64,000 nt of DNA from Patellaria atrata CBS 101060 (GCA_010093705.1 MU006106.1:62001-126000); one strand, 5' to 3'. Positions 12,941 through 26,255 are shown, counted from the first letter of the stretch. The notes: generated by a model not told the origin, from the sequence alone. Program-made: numbers and translations.

Positions 12941-13834
12941 TGAAGTAAGTTTGCCGAAGGCAGACTCGTACCTGCAATGAAAATCTCTGGCGAAAGACGT
13001 ACAAGATCAGCGCTAGAAACTTTGAAAGACGCTTACATGATCTGACGATGGAAATGGTAGCTCAATGGAAAAATATTCACCAGAAACCCAAACGCGGTCT
13101 TGTCACATTTTGAGAGTTGCTCTCTGTTTTTCATTGCCGTGGTTGACTGAAAGGCAGACTGCACTTGTTAGCAACAACCTTACCTTAACGTTGGAACTTT
13201 AAGACTCAAACCATATTGAATTAATGAGATGTGAATCTGAATTATTTTTGAACATACATACATTCCTAATAAGGAAGTTTCTGTTAACGTCAACTTCGAG
13301 CCACCAACACTTGTTCTCGGTTCTAGAGGACTGTCTCAGGCTCTCGGCCGCGATTTGAAGCGCTTCGCGTCTGACAGAATGCTCTGATTGGCGATTTCTT
13401 CCACTCTGAAGACCATCAGCACCCACTACATCTCAATCTGATAGTTCAAAAGGAACCACCGTGCCATAAGCTTAGATCCTTCCGTCTTACATTCCCCAAA
13501 GAAGCTTTCTTCGATCTGACATGCGCGAGTAGAGATCTCGAACAATATTCAAGCGCCGCGAGATGTTGGTGGGATGTTACCAAGACGCATAATAGATGGT
13601 ATATTTTAGGGCTCCTGCAGATACGATCGTACCTTGCGAGATGCGGTAGCTCTAACATGAAGCTTTGGATTCGTCTCGACCAGTAGATAGAACGGATGTA
13701 AGTGCTCATGGTCCCTACAGCTTCGCTTGAAGTGGTAGTCAGTTTCGAAAAGCTTACGATGGTTGTTATCACTCCACTAGCTCTGAAAATGTAAAAGGTA
13801 GTCTACGCTACCACTCGACAGAGTGCTTGAGGTG

Positions 13835-13842
13835 TATAAAAG
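13835..13842 (+). promoter_or_regulatory. Likely TATA box of the NPP1-like gene
   Basis: TATAAAAG lies about 106 bases before the start codon, followed by a C/T-rich leader. This is a normal arrangement for a regulated fungal secreted-protein gene. Confidence 0.6.
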
Positions 13843-13947
13843 CACAATGTCTCCCCTTCGAATGAACCAAAACAGCACTGATCTCAGTATCTGCTTTCTC
13901 CTCTACTCTCTATTTTACTGCCCTTCAGTCCCTGTGCTCTGACCATC

Positions 13948-15115
13948 ATGCTCAAGAATCTTTCAACCATCCTGATAGCAGCCCTTGTGGCTTTCTGCAC
14001 CCCAGCCTACGCAAACACCCCCATTTCTGGTAAAATCCTCCAACAGAATCAACACACCGCCGCGCGCGCTGGTGCGCCTATGTGGCACTTCGCAAGACCT
14101 CATGGCTATGTCAGTCTTCGTAACCTCCTTTTACCCCACGTCCTCTCCCTTAAATTGTCCCATTAACCGCAAAAATCAGGTCTCTTGTTACCCCACCAAA
14201 GCAACGAACGCTAAAGGGGATGGTCCCAATCCGGGCACATCGCAGGACAACGGCATATGGTGGAACCTCTCGAAAGGGTGTCCAGATCCCGGGACGTGGA
14301 ATGGGGTGAATACGCCGGGAAAGTTCATGCCGACGTATTGGACTGCTACGTGGTGCGGAGATTCCTCGACGTGGAGGTACACGTATTTCCTTTACTTCAG
14401 TCATGTGAGTACCCAAGCAATGGACAGTGGCGTTAGGTTTGAATTGATGTAATAGGGTCGATCTGCTGACCCGCCGTTCGATTAGGACTCAGGGCATACT
14501 CATGACTGGGAGTACGTGAGCACGGTTTGGGCGAAGACAGATGCAGCGAGAGACCTGTGGACTAGGCGTGCGCTTATCAGGTCATTCCATAAGGGGAGTA
14601 GGCATGAGAACTGGGGTGATATTCAGAATACGGTTGACAAGTAAGTACAATCTCCTCGACGGTTTCGACGATTGCTGACTGCATTACTCTTGTAGCTGGG
14701 AGGATCATCTTACCCAGGGTAAAAGGAATGCAGATCATCCCAAGGTCTATGTTGGAGCTTTCCGCCGTTAGTGTTCAGCCCGTGGATTTTCTTCGTGGAC
14801 ACGAACTGATGATTGCTCGTCTAGATGCCATGTTCACAACACGAAGAACTGTGATTGATACTCTCGCCTCTTCAGAAGATGATGAGTTCAGGTCCAATGA
14901 CTGGGTCTATCTCCCAGGTCCGAGCAGTGATTTCATCTGGGGAGGCAATATCAAGAGTAAGATTCCCAGCTCTTTATCAGTGCATCGAATAGATTATCTT
15001 CTTACCCTTTGTTTCTGGTTTCGGAGACTAACGGTTTGCAGAGGAATGGAATTACGGTACTACGGCGGCTCGCCCGACTACTGTGCATGATTGGATCTGT
15101 AAGCAGGCAATATAG
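13948..15115 (+). CDS. Secreted NPP1/NLP-family protein, divergent
   Basis: A host gene that reads through as about 272 residues over six exons, with introns that all have GT...AG ends. The start is the first ATG after the TATA box. A signal peptide covers roughly residues 1-22. A GH-x-HDWE type core, the hallmark of the necrosis-and-ethylene-inducing-like (NPP1) family, lies in the third exon within the segment SGHTHDWEYV. Cysteines flank the front half, and the rear half carries DWVYLPG. Family members are secreted by fungi and some bind plant membrane lipids, but many are not cytolytic, and this one is far from the consensus. No activity should be assumed. No related gene is nearby. Confidence 0.65.
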
Positions 15116-16864
15116 GTAGCCTAGCTTGAGTGGATGGTAGTTATGGAAGAGACGTAATGAATTTTCCGTGAACCTAGCAGGTGTGCTGGGAGACGTCTCC
15201 TTGTTAGATTGAATTCCCGTTAAATAGCTGGTTTAATTTTTACTTTTCTTTTTGTTCGGCTTTATCATTGATACAGTTTATTCTCTGCATTCTGTTAAGC
15301 TCAAATCTATATCTGGTAAGAAATATTGTGTTATTGCCTCAAAGGAAGAGCTGAGTCGTTCTATAAATTGGAGGTATTGAAATGAGTTGTTCCTTACCAA
15401 CTCGGCGTGCAGCAGCGTGAGATCCTTCGCGTTGGCCTCTTCAATCAGCCAAAAAGCATTAGTTGGAGGCAGTGTCCACTATACGCCGAAGTGACAGGTT
15501 TGAGAAAGAAGCACCGATATCTGCAACGGCAGACGAGATATATAAATAGAAGTTCGAACTACAGAAAGGCCAAGCATAGTTTGACGATGTAAAAGCGGTA
15601 AACGCTACAGCCTAAGCAAGAGTAGAACTCCGATGTGCTAGGGGATTTGCATCAATGACGGGGAAATGATACTACGAGAACTGAGAAATATTACAGGAAG
15701 CAATTGCGCGCGAGATAACGGTAGATCTCTTGAACTTACTCCCGACATACGAGAATACTTTGCGCAATAGGGCAAGTTTGGGGTCTTGAAGACAGAACTG
15801 CTCCAAAAGCTGTGCGATTGATGTCTCAATAAATTCAAAGAAAGAGGTCTGAAACGGTTACCAGGTCAGAGATTTGAAGAAGTGATGGTTGACATGGTAA
15901 TTCGAAAGGAGCAATAATTTCATAGAGAGTGAAAGAAAAGAGATATATTTTCGAATTTCACCCGTGAATGAAGCTCTGGATGAGACCGTAATGGCGAAGG
16001 GAATGATGACTCGGTTATCATGTGTAAGCTATCTGAATGATATTGTGCGGCTGGAGAAGGTGGGATCTGTCCGCGAACGTTATTACGCCGTATCTTTCTC
16101 GCAAGTTAGTTTGGACTGAGATAGACTGGAATGAAGTAAATCGGCGAGTCTGTTTACGGCATCTCATCGACTTCGTGCAGCCGACTCTTCCGCCTTGGAT
16201 GAGGTCTTCCCGAGAATAAGAGAATATGAGAATTGAGCGTGCATGTATAAGGGTATACTGGATTACCACTTTGACGATGTTTTTTGTATTGTAATTAATT
16301 CTCATTACACAAAAGCATGAGGAAGTGCAGAGTACCTTATTGGTTCTAAATGGAATGGCTTGTGATAGTAGGTAGAGTTTTTGTGTGTACAAGGGATAAA
16401 AAGTGATAAGTTACTCTAAGGTAACAAGCAGTTATGACGTTGACCAATGCTCGGCTTGGGCATCCCGATTGATCCACATCATCACCTCTCGCCTTTACCT
16501 ACAAAGTACAATCCCCTTCTCTAATCTCTCTTTCTACTTAACAAGTCGTTTTACTCTTCTCATCTCCTTGATCCAACCTACTACCTCATCAAGAATAATT
16601 TGTCTGTCGTGAGCACACAAACAATAGAACTTAAACGAAGCTCTCGCCGATCGCTGCGCCTCCCGCGACAACGACGACGACGACTTCACAGGGCACAAAC
16701 CTCAACATCTTTCGCGACTTGTGTACTTGAGCCTCTGTCAGAGTGGCTTACTTCGAAACCTCTAACTTCAGCCCTTCACATTGCTTTACTCACATCTATA
16801 GTGTTGCAGGAAACATATCTTGCCTCGTTAACCTGCGAGGAACCTGCACCAGAAACTTTCTACA
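15116..16864. other. Intergenic, nothing recognised
   Basis: About 1.75 kb. Short frames occur on both strands but none has a family signature. The last 250 bases are the pyrimidine-rich leader of the Slm1 gene. Confidence 0.55.
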
Positions 16865-19709
16865 ATGGCTTCGAGATCTCATACCCCCGTTCATACAGGC
16901 TACGATAACATTCCCACACCAAATGAACCGCATCTAAGTAGAGGTTATGGCAACCTTGGGAACGGTGATCTGGATACCGGTGATACTGGTGTGGCAGACT
17001 TCGCCAACACCCCAGGAAATCCTTCGGAGGCATCCCCACTTGCTCATTCAACACCACGCGTAGGTAAATTCGATGAAGACTTTGAAGCGACTCAACGTGG
17101 CTCCTCGGTCTTAGGACACGATGATCTAGTACACCGTTCCACATCCAATGCAACGCCCATCATTACACCATCGCGGAGCGGAACGCTAAAGAAGAGGGGC
17201 TCCGTCAAGAGAACCGGGAGCATAAAGAGAAGCAGTAGCAGGAGAAGTCTCCGTGCTGGTAGTATCAAAGGCGTCTCGACAGATGGTACTGCTTCAGAGA
17301 TCGATAAGAACAATAGTATATTCTATACACCTGTTCCTACCTCTGGCTCTCCTACCGAGATCCTAGTTAATCGATTCCAAGGTTCGTAGAGATTCACCCT
17401 ATCCTTTACTTTAGTCAATTGGTATTCTTACAATTGGTGAACAGCTTGGCGCAGGTTACTCAAAGATATCATTACCTATTTTCGGGAAGTTCAAGCATCG
17501 TACGAACAACGCTCTAAGGCTCTACTCAAAGTATCAAACGTGATCAGCAATACTAATGCACCTTCGATTCTCTTGGCTGAGGGAGGTATAAACGACGCAA
17601 ACCGTATACTTCGTGATTACCACAAGCAAGCGCTCTTCGAATCCAACAAAGCTCGAGATATCGAGAACGACGTGATCACTCAGTTGAGCGGCTTGCGAGC
17701 TGATTTGGCTCAGAAATGTAAAGAGATTAAGTCTCTTGCTAGTGATTTTAAAAACTCAGTAGACAAGGAAAAGGAGGGGACGCGGAGAGCTGTTGCTGCA
17801 CTGCAAGATGCACTGGATGCAGTTGATACGGATCCTCACGCGATCGCCGGGAAAGGAGATCCGTATGTGGTTCGACTAGCCGTGGACCGTCAAGTCGAGC
17901 GGCAAATTGATGAGGAGAATTACCTTCACAGAGTGAGCACTAGTAATTCTTCAGTCATACAGTAGTCTAACAGCAAATTCCAGGCATATCTTAACCTTGA
18001 AGGTTCTGGGCGAGAATTGGAATCTATCGTCGTAGGCGAAATTCAAAAAGCGTACAATGCTCTAGCCGGCATCCTAAAACGAGATGCGGACGAAGCCTAT
18101 GGTACTGTGGAGAGGCTTCGTACCGGTCCCATCGTAATGCCAAAGGATCGAGAATGGACACACTTCGTCGAGCACGACCCGCAGTTTGTCGATCCAAGAG
18201 TTCCACTGCGTAGAATCGAAGATATTGATTATCCTGGAAAGCATCATCCTGCTGCAGTCGAGGTCAAAGCCGGAATGCTTGAACGCAAGAGCAAATATCT
18301 TAAGAGCTACACACCTGGATGGTATGCATTCAGTGATCCAAACAGAATTAATCTGCTAATCTCATCGTAGGTATGTTCTTTCACCAACTCATCTCCATGA
18401 GTTCAAGTCCGCGGACAAATTGTATACCCAACCTCCAGTTATGTCGTTGTACCTAGCCGACCAAAAACTAGGCTCTCACTCGCAACCCGGTAGCTCTTCG
18501 CACAAGTTCATGTTAAAAGGTCGTCAGACTGGTTCGATGCATCGTGGACACTCTTGGGTTTTCAGAGCGGAGTCGTATGAAACGATGCTTCAATGGTACA
18601 ACGACATCAAAGCTCTAACGGAAAAGAGCGGAGAGGAGAGGAATGCTTTTGTCCGAAGACATGTGAGGAGCGCTAGTCAAGGCAGCATGAGGGCTGGGTC
18701 GATCAGTAGTGCAGGAAGCGAAATGGACGAGGACGAAGCGGACGAGGTGCCGTACTCGGCAACATCTTCTGTCCAAGAGAAAGTAGCGGAGCAGACGCCC
18801 CCGCGACCGCAACCAGGTGGGAGATTTCCATCTGATATCCAGGTCCATCGTAACTTACAAGCTCCACTTTCGCCTTCTAGTGGTAGCTCTATAAACGATC
18901 AAGATCTCACGACAGCGACCGGAGGCCTAGGGGCCGGCGAAGCAGCAGCTACTACATATCAACACTATGATGACAGGCAGTACGAGCCAGTTACCGACCA
19001 GACGAGAGATTTGCACACACCGACTAATAATAACATTGACCGCCCAACTCAATTATCCACTCAAGCCACGCCACAGGTAATGCACACAATCGATACTCAG
19101 CAGCACAAATCAAATCCGTACACTCTCGATGGCGTTCCCACAGAAACCCCTATACAACAACCAATACCGCATACTACCGGCAGTCCTGGGATTCTGAGGC
19201 AGAATAGCACTTCTTATGGCGAATGGATGGCGTCTGCAACTGGTGGAGTAGCAGCAGGAGCACTAGGCGCTGAGGTCTATCGCCAAGAACAGGATGGGCC
19301 TAGTGATATGCATACAAGAGAGAGATACTTGAACGCAGAGGATGCTCCCATTCCTGTATCAACAGATCGGGAAGGACAAACCACCACGCGCGTACCTGTC
19401 CATAGTGCACTTGTTGACGAGATCCCCGAGAGTCCACCGCCCAGTAGCCTGGCGGAAAGCGGTACTACCATCCCTACTACACTGTCTGACGACTCTGTTG
19501 AGCCGCCAAGGGGAAGCACATACCTAGGTGCAATTGGGCATGTTCCTGCGAACCGAAATCCTGATGGTGATGGTCCTACACCGACCAGCAATAAAGGTGT
19601 ACATGAGACGGGCGAGTTCTTCCCTCCTATCATCCGTCAGAATACGGATATTAGTATCAGTCAATTACACATACCTGGAGAGTATCCTAAAACTCCTGCT
19701 GCTTTGTAG
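16865..19709 (+). CDS. Slm1-type PH and F-BAR-like protein
   Basis: Plasma-membrane PI(4,5)P2-binding effector of TORC2 that works in sphingolipid, actin and eisosome signalling. Exons 16865-17381, 17445-17932, 17984-18321 and 18371-19709 give 893 residues. The N-terminal 170 residues are Ser-rich with a basic patch (residues 110-140). The F-BAR-like helical region is about 175-400, starting after NRFQAWRRLLKDII. The PH domain is about 425-530, with GMLERKSKYLKSYTPGWYVL and WVFRAESYETMLQWY. The C-terminal 360 residues are low complexity, ending with a short conserved-looking motif before TPAAL. All introns are 49-63 bases and keep frame. Yeast Slm1/Slm2 are about 650-690 residues, so the tail here is longer. 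Confidence 0.93.
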
Positions 19710-20402
19710 AGAGTACTTGGAGTGCAATTTTATTTCTGTTATGATTTTGTACGAATCTACTTCCCTGTTTTCCCCGCTGCTCTGACTTACGATCGCTATT
19801 AAGTGGTTTTGATGATATTCTCGGCTAGGACACTCTGTCGCTTAGTATGAGCATTCCTACTATCGTGTGTATGTCTCCTGCCGGTCCCTTTGCGCTTTTT
19901 TGGGCGGTTCTCTGGCTAGTCTTATCCCTCTATTTGCACTAGTTGATATCCTTTGCTCCATCCAGTTCCTATTAGCTTTGATTCCCCCTGTCGTTTTAGA
20001 CGATACTGTAAAGAGTCTGAACTTTCGCCAATCCAAATCTGATTCATAATCGATCTATCCGTGTGCTCATAGCTTCCGTGAGATCCCGCTAATACGTCTA
20101 TCCAGTGCAACTATGAAGCTTCCAACATCTCACTCCCGTCGTGATTGGCATCCCTCGCCTTTGTACGCTTGCAAAAGCCTCACTGACAGACTCTGAAATT
20201 TTGCGGTATTAATTGACCTCGAATTGTAAGATCAAATCCTACGTGCTCTCTGGCGTCATCTGTACATTTCCCAGTCTTCTGTACGGAGGAGTTAGAGTCG
20301 ATCTTGGGTGCGAGGGTACAGTAGGTAAGGAATGCTACGACGAGAGAAGTGATACACTAACTAATGGTCTAAGCACGGCCGGGATTCCTGCGCTGGCCAT
20401 TC
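19710..20402. other. Convergent 3' spacer
   Basis: About 690 bases between the Slm1 gene (+) and the ECD gene (-). Pyrimidine-rich in part; no gene is seen. Confidence 0.6.
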
Positions 20403-22374
20403 TCAGAGGGTGCATTTATCGCCTTCATCCCGAGGCATGTTGACCCTCATCAGACCCATCATATTGCCAGTTGGTCCAGCATTGCCAGTTTGGCTCTTCA
20501 AGCTCTCTAGCAAGTTCTTGGCAAGGTTGAAATCTATATCATCCAGGTCCAGATTTTCCTCACCAGTTGAATCGTTGTCTTCGTTCTCCATATACCCATT
20601 TTCGATAATTCGTTCTTTACCTTTCAGTGTGTGACTGCTTGCATTCGCATTGCGAGGAGTAGGATTCAGATTCAAAACTCCGAATTCGTTGAGCTCGTCT
20701 TCCATCCGCTGCATCACTTTATGGATCTCTTCTTCTTCATCGGACTGTTCATCCTCCGTCCCAACTTTTTCAATCTTGCAAGTTTCATCATCAGCTCTTC
20801 TAGCCTCAGGCGTACCTTCTGGCGCTGCACTATCTGGTGGTAGCCCCATCATTTCGCGCATCAACCTCGCAAACTCGTTCTCATCAAATGAAATCTCCTT
20901 ATCCTCACCGTCGTTGCTTACGTCGCCGTCATTATCGTCGTCTTCATCTTCATCATTATCGAAATCCATATCCTCTAGTTCCTCAGCACCCTCGGCACCA
21001 GCATTGTCATCGTTTAGGAAAGCTTCGAACCGCTCGACCATCTTGCGGAGGTTTTCTTGAGCTGTGGCATCTCTCATGCCGCTGGGGACCTTCGGGTGAT
21101 CTCGTCCCTTCTTACCAGCTTTGCCCGAGAGCTCAGTATCGAATGCGGAGAAGTCAACGTCGAGCCAGGACTCGTCATCCGCGGTCTGAGGCCACTTGGC
21201 GATCTCACTTTTTAAGGGTAGAACGGAGGGGTCTTCCTCTGCGTCATCCAGGAGGATCTTGATCTCTCGTACGGGCTTCTTATCGCGGTTTTGCGAATCG
21301 CAAACGAGCATGTTGAAGGCGGATGTGAGTCTCATACCTGCATCAGCACGGGAGACTGTAGAGGAATCTACGTTCTTAGGGAGCGCTGCTTCGAAAAGAG
21401 AGGGTAAGACGTAAGTTTGGGATTTCAGTTGCGCATAACCGACTTTGGTAAAGCGGATAGACGTTTTCACGAAATCTTGCGGCGGGAAGGGGAGGGAATT
21501 AGCGTCGGAGGTTTGCAGAGGTTTCATAGAGATAGGGTCACGGAGATAGAATGCTTCGATTGCGGAACTGATGAGGGTGGGTTTGGTGTGCAGGATATAA
21601 GCTAGTTTGCGTGGTATGGGGAGGAGAGCATGGTGAAGGTTTCCCCGGATTTGGGAGGGATAGTTGCGTAGGCGGTAGAATGCTTCTTCCTGGATTAGGG
21701 GTGAATGTATCAACCTGCTTGGGTTAATGTTCAGAATGGAAAGGGCTTCTTTGGTTGTTATGGATTTGGGGATGGAGGACTGCTGGAGAGGGATGAGCTT
21801 GAGTTGGCCGTTATTGATCCATACCTGGCATACTATTAGATGGAGATTGAGATAGGAAGGGGTGAGAACGTACTCTGTTCTCAGCTATTTCGGGGTTCAA
21901 CCATTTTGGCAGTGCACTGGCCGCTTCGATGAGAAGAAATTCCCCGTCAGTGTCATGGACGCGAATCCATGCCTCTGGGAAGGCCTTGCTGATTTCGCAC
22001 AGGAGGTAGACAATTAACCACTCGTCCTCTACGCAATCGGCGTAGACTGTTCGGCCTTTGAGGAAATGGTTATCTGAACACTGAGTAAGTATATTTGCTC
22101 CCATATAGGATAGCAAGTAGCTTAACATACCATCTTGTCGCTCCAACTCAAGTGTAAAGTTATCACGTTGCCAAATATAATCTTTCAATAATTTCTTAGT
22201 CAACTCATTTGCCGTCTTTTGGATATCCCGTAGTCGTTCGCGAATTTTGAAATCATTGTCTATTTTCAAGTCGACAATATGAATCGCATACTCAACACAG
22301 TCTTCGGGTAGTCTCTTGGGAAAGCCTTTGAAACCTTCACCAAACCACTTGAATTCATCCCTTGGTCCCTCCAT
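20403..22374 (-). CDS. Ecdysoneless (ECD/SGT1-family) homologue
   Basis: Conserved eukaryotic protein linked to cell-cycle control and pre-mRNA splicing in animals, and called SGT1 (PF07093) in fungi. Minus-strand exons 22374-22131, 22073-21874 and 21824-20403 give 621 residues. The N-terminus has FPKRLPEDCVEYAIHI; the middle has AWIRVHDTDGEFLLIEAASALPKWL and VWINNGQLKLIP, which are diagnostic. A long acidic stretch lies around residues 415-445, followed by ISFDENEFARLMREMMGLPP. The first intron is 57 bases and in frame, so an unspliced read-through is open; its removal gives the expected RQD-DNHF join. A second ATG in frame at 22413 would add 13 residues and overlap the divergent neighbour's leader. 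Confidence 0.9.
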
Positions 22375-22593
22375 CTTCGATATTTTTATGAAGTAGAAGC
22401 GATGATGAAACATTTGTCGAAGTGGTCAAAGCTCAAAATTATATCATCCCGTCTGGGCCGAATATTAACCGATTGTTTACTGCGCGTCTACCCCAACACC
22501 GACAAATTCGAACTCACAAATACACCTCTCGCGCCCAATTGCGCTTCTTCATTCTTCCCCCATGGTACCAACATAACACATATAATACTCACA

Positions 22594-25500
22594 ATGGCCT
22601 ACATAGACAGTCCCCGCACCGATGGCGGTGACATGACGCGCCTCACTCAGCATAACGGCCTCTCCACGTTCTCGATCGAAGAATCCTTTCGCGTCTCTCC
22701 CTCGAAAGATAACCTTCTCAAACAAATCCGCGGTGATACTGCTTCATCTCGCAACGCCCGCGGTGCGAACATCCTCGCGACGCCGTCGTCCCGGAATCCA
22801 CTCGCGGCACGCAAAACTCTACCGAATAAGAATGAGTTCACACCACTACTACGGTCCGCCATGACATATCGAATGCGGAACGGAGTGTTGAAGGAGAACG
22901 TACCATTTGACATCAATAGGGCCGGGGGGGTGAAGACCCCGCTAGGCTTGAAGCCGGGATATGGGGTGGGCGGAGATAGTCCCGCACTACCGGAGGCGAG
23001 CACGATATATGATGATTCAACCTCCACTGTGACGCGGGAGAATACGCCTATTGCGCCGCAGCAGAGTAGTAGTATGTTGTCCATCACGCCCATTCAGCCT
23101 TTAAAGGGGAAGGAGGGAGTGTTGGAGGGAGGCAATATTCTAACTCTAAGAGAGCAAGAAGCAGTACGTATCTGTAACTATGAAGCTTGAGTAAGATGGA
23201 GATACAGATAAGCTGATACTTTTGTAGAAACTAGAGCAGATCGATAAAGAGAACTTTGGCCTCAAGTTGAAGATCCATTTTCTAGAGGAGGTACTACGAA
23301 AGAGCGGTACTGAATTCCAGCAAGCGACGCTGCAAGAAAATGCGGATTTGAAGGTCAATCGCGTCCAGCTGGAGAAAGAACTCAAGGACAGAAGAAAGGA
23401 TCTCAAAAAAGCAGAGGTCGAGCTTGAAAAGTACCGACAGCATCTTCAAGAGTACGCCGACAAAGTCGCAAGGCGTCACGGGGACGAAAAAATGAAAGAA
23501 GAGATGGATGAGCTCAGACAAGTTAGCGAGGAACGCGAGGCCGAGATCGAAACCCTTAAAGACGAGCTAGACACGTTAAGAGAGCAGCTAGAAAACGCTG
23601 ATGCCGACGATAAGGAGATCGCGAAACTTCGAGATGAGATCAATGACCTCGAAGCAGATTTGCGCGAAAAAGATCGAGCGATTGAGGAAAAAGAAGAAGA
23701 GCTTGAGAATGTGCAAACTAAGCTCCAATCGGCTGAGAATAACATTGATGATGACATTGAGGAAAAAGAGAGACAGATCAGTGAACAAGCGAACCAGATC
23801 GAGGAGTTGCATACCAGACTTCGCAAAGCTCTCAGTGAGAAAGAGGAGGAGGTAGACGCTCTTCAAGAACAACTGGAAGCTGTTGAGAACGATAAAGATA
23901 CCCGGATTCGAGTCCTAGAAAGAAAGCTCGAAGAAGCACAGCGTGAAAGAGAAGAAGAGATTCAGGCTCTTCAGCAACAAAAGCGCTCCGCTGAGAAGCA
24001 AAAGGATGCTGAGATACAGACTTTAAAACAAAGACTCCATGCTGTAGAGACGGAGAAGTCAGACGAGCTGGAAGCTCTAGAAGACAGGCTGCATCTTGCC
24101 GAGTCAAAAGGAGACAATCAAGCTCAATTAGCTCAACAAGCGGCACACGAGGCACGAGAGGAGCTTCGAAGGGTTTCGCGGGAGAAAGATGCGGAGATTG
24201 AGACCCTTCAGGTGCAACTTGTATCCGCTGAAGGAGCTCATGATGAGCTCGAGGACTGTAAACAACAATTGCAGGAACGAACTGAGGAAGCTAAACGTCG
24301 ACGCGTCACCGAGGTAGAACAAGAAGAGGAGCTTCAGCGACTCAGAGATGCACTTCGAGCACGCGATCGTGAGATAAGTCCGCTCAAGAAGAATACTCGG
24401 GAACGTGATGCTATGGCCGAAGAATTACAACAACTACGGAATAAAGTCAATCTGCAGAAGCTTGAAATGAGTCCGCTCAAGAAGAGCACTCGGGAACGTG
24501 ACGTAATGGCGGAAGAGTTGCATCAGCTACGCAATAAGCTCAATCTACAAAAGCTTGAAATGAGTCCATTGAGAAAGAACTCGGACCAGCGAGAGGCTGC
24601 ATTGCGAGAACTCCAGCAGGTACGAGAAGATTTAATCGAACGTGATCATGAGATTGCTGCCATGCGAGAAACAGCAGCCGCTCAGGCAACTGCACTGCGT
24701 GAATTGAAAGAGCTTCGTGCGGTCATGAGCGAGAGAAATAGGGAACTAGAAACAGTACGGAAGACACTTCAGGGGCGAACATCCGAATTAGAGTTGCTTC
24801 GTAAGAGTATGGATGAGCCCGATACTCAACTGGAAGCTGTTCAAAGCATCATCCGAGAACGTGATCGTGACCTAGAAGCTCTACGAAAAGCGGTCGACGC
24901 CAAAGATGCAGAAATCGAATATCTACAACAAACGGTAAGGGAACATCAGAAAGCCGCCGATCAGCTCCGGGAAGAGCTCGCTACGACGGAAAAGCTATTG
25001 CAAGAAGAGATCGAAGTCTTAGAAGGCGATTTGGATTCCGCGAACGAAATCAAAGAAGAATACGCTGCGAAGATTGAGCAATTGGAGAAAGAGATTAAAG
25101 AATCGTACAACCTACAATCTAAGCTTGAACCTCTCGAGAAGAACCTTCGAACTGCGGAGCGGGAGAAGTCCAATCTCCAAGCGCAAATTACAGCGTTAGA
25201 AAACGACCTCCGTATTGCTGGCAAGGAGCGCGATTCGTTGACTTCACGTATCGAGAAGCTCAGCAAAGAGTTGTTCGAATTGCGGCAAACTGCTCTGTGT
25301 GACCTTACGATGGCTGAAGAGCGCAAAGACCTACATGAACTCGTCAAAGCGGCGAAGCTCGAGGCTGAGGACTTACACATCCAGATCTCCAAGAAAGAAA
25401 CAGAACTGGACGAGTTGAATATGAGGCTCAAGCATGAGATACGAGAGAAGGAAAGGAATGCGCGAACCGCACAGCACGAGGTCGAAGATCTGAAGCTTCA

Positions 25501-26255
25501 GATCCTGGAAAAGGATGCGGAGATCGAATCGTTCGAATCAAGATTGAAGATGCAGTCAAAGGAACGTGGTACCAAGCACTCATCCGAGCTGAAAGGCCTA
25601 CATGACATGCTTCGGAACACCACGATGGAGGTAGAGGAAGTCCAGACCAGGCTTACGAAGCGGGAATCCCAGCTCCAGACCCTAACCCATGAGATGAGGC
25701 AAGCACTTCGCGAAAAAGACAAGCGCATCAAGGCATTGCAAGCTGAAACTGCCGGGCTTCAGCAACAGGGAACTGTTAACCTAGACGATATGATGCTACT
25801 TCGTGACGAACTCATGAAGAATGAGAAACAACATGCGGCAGAGCTGAAGGGCCTTGCGAAGCAGATACAGTACCTTAGAGCAAGATGCAAAAGGGAAGAA
25901 ATGTTTAGAGAAGGCCTGAGCTATCAAAAGAGCTGGTTCTTGAAGCAGGTGGAGATGTTTGAGAAATTGTATGTTCATTTCCCCTACCTGATTTGTAGAT
26001 CATTGTACTGACGTTCTTGAAAGTAATAAGCTGGACCTCGACCTAATCGCTGAAATGGGCATCACCCCACCGCAACATTCACACCTAAAAGGAAGACCCA
26101 GCTTGAAAGTCGTTGCGACGATGGTGAGAGCGGCGGTACGCATGAACAAGATGAAGGAGGAGTGGTCAAGCAACAAGAAATTGCACGAGACGTTGATGCG
26201 GAAGTTGGAGAGTATGAAGAGAGGTGTGAGACGAAGCCAGGGGATAGGGAGATAA
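22594..26255 (+). CDS. Mto1/ApsB-like microtubule-organising coiled-coil protein
   Basis: Scaffold that recruits the gamma-tubulin complex to microtubule organising centres. Exons 22594-23163, 23228-25968 and 26024-26255 give 1180 residues. Residues 1-185 are disordered. The centrosomin CM1 motif starts at about residue 193, with IDKENFGLKLKIHFLEEVLRK. A nearly unbroken coiled coil of about 880 residues follows. The last exon (DLDLIAEMGITPP, then RPSLKVVATMVRAAVRMNKM) resembles the C-terminal Mto2-binding region of Mto1. Frame is open upstream to ATGs at 22402 and 22405, but those would overlap the ECD start; 22594 has the better context. The coiled coil includes a 31-residue tandem duplication (listed separately). 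Confidence 0.85.
24377..24655 (+). repeat. 31-residue tandem repeat inside the Mto1-like gene
   Basis: Three head-to-tail 93-base units start at 24377, 24470 and 24563. Units 1 and 2 differ at only a few residues (SPLKKNTRERD against SPLKKSTRERD); unit 3 has diverged. Being 31 residues, the unit is not a whole number of heptads. Confidence 0.85.

Larger units (their letters stand above)
10647..13947. other. Gene-poor interval with simple repeats
   Basis: 3.3 kb without a gene I can support. It holds an A-rich tract, two minisatellites and two perfect palindromes (listed separately). Short frames on the minus strand at 13199-13426 and 13446-13772 read as ordinary protein-like text but have no recognisable domain; they could be remnants of a lost gene. 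Confidence 0.5.

Noticed and set aside
20410-21262. Serine-rich frames on the + strand
   Set aside because: Antisense of the acidic part of the ECD homologue.
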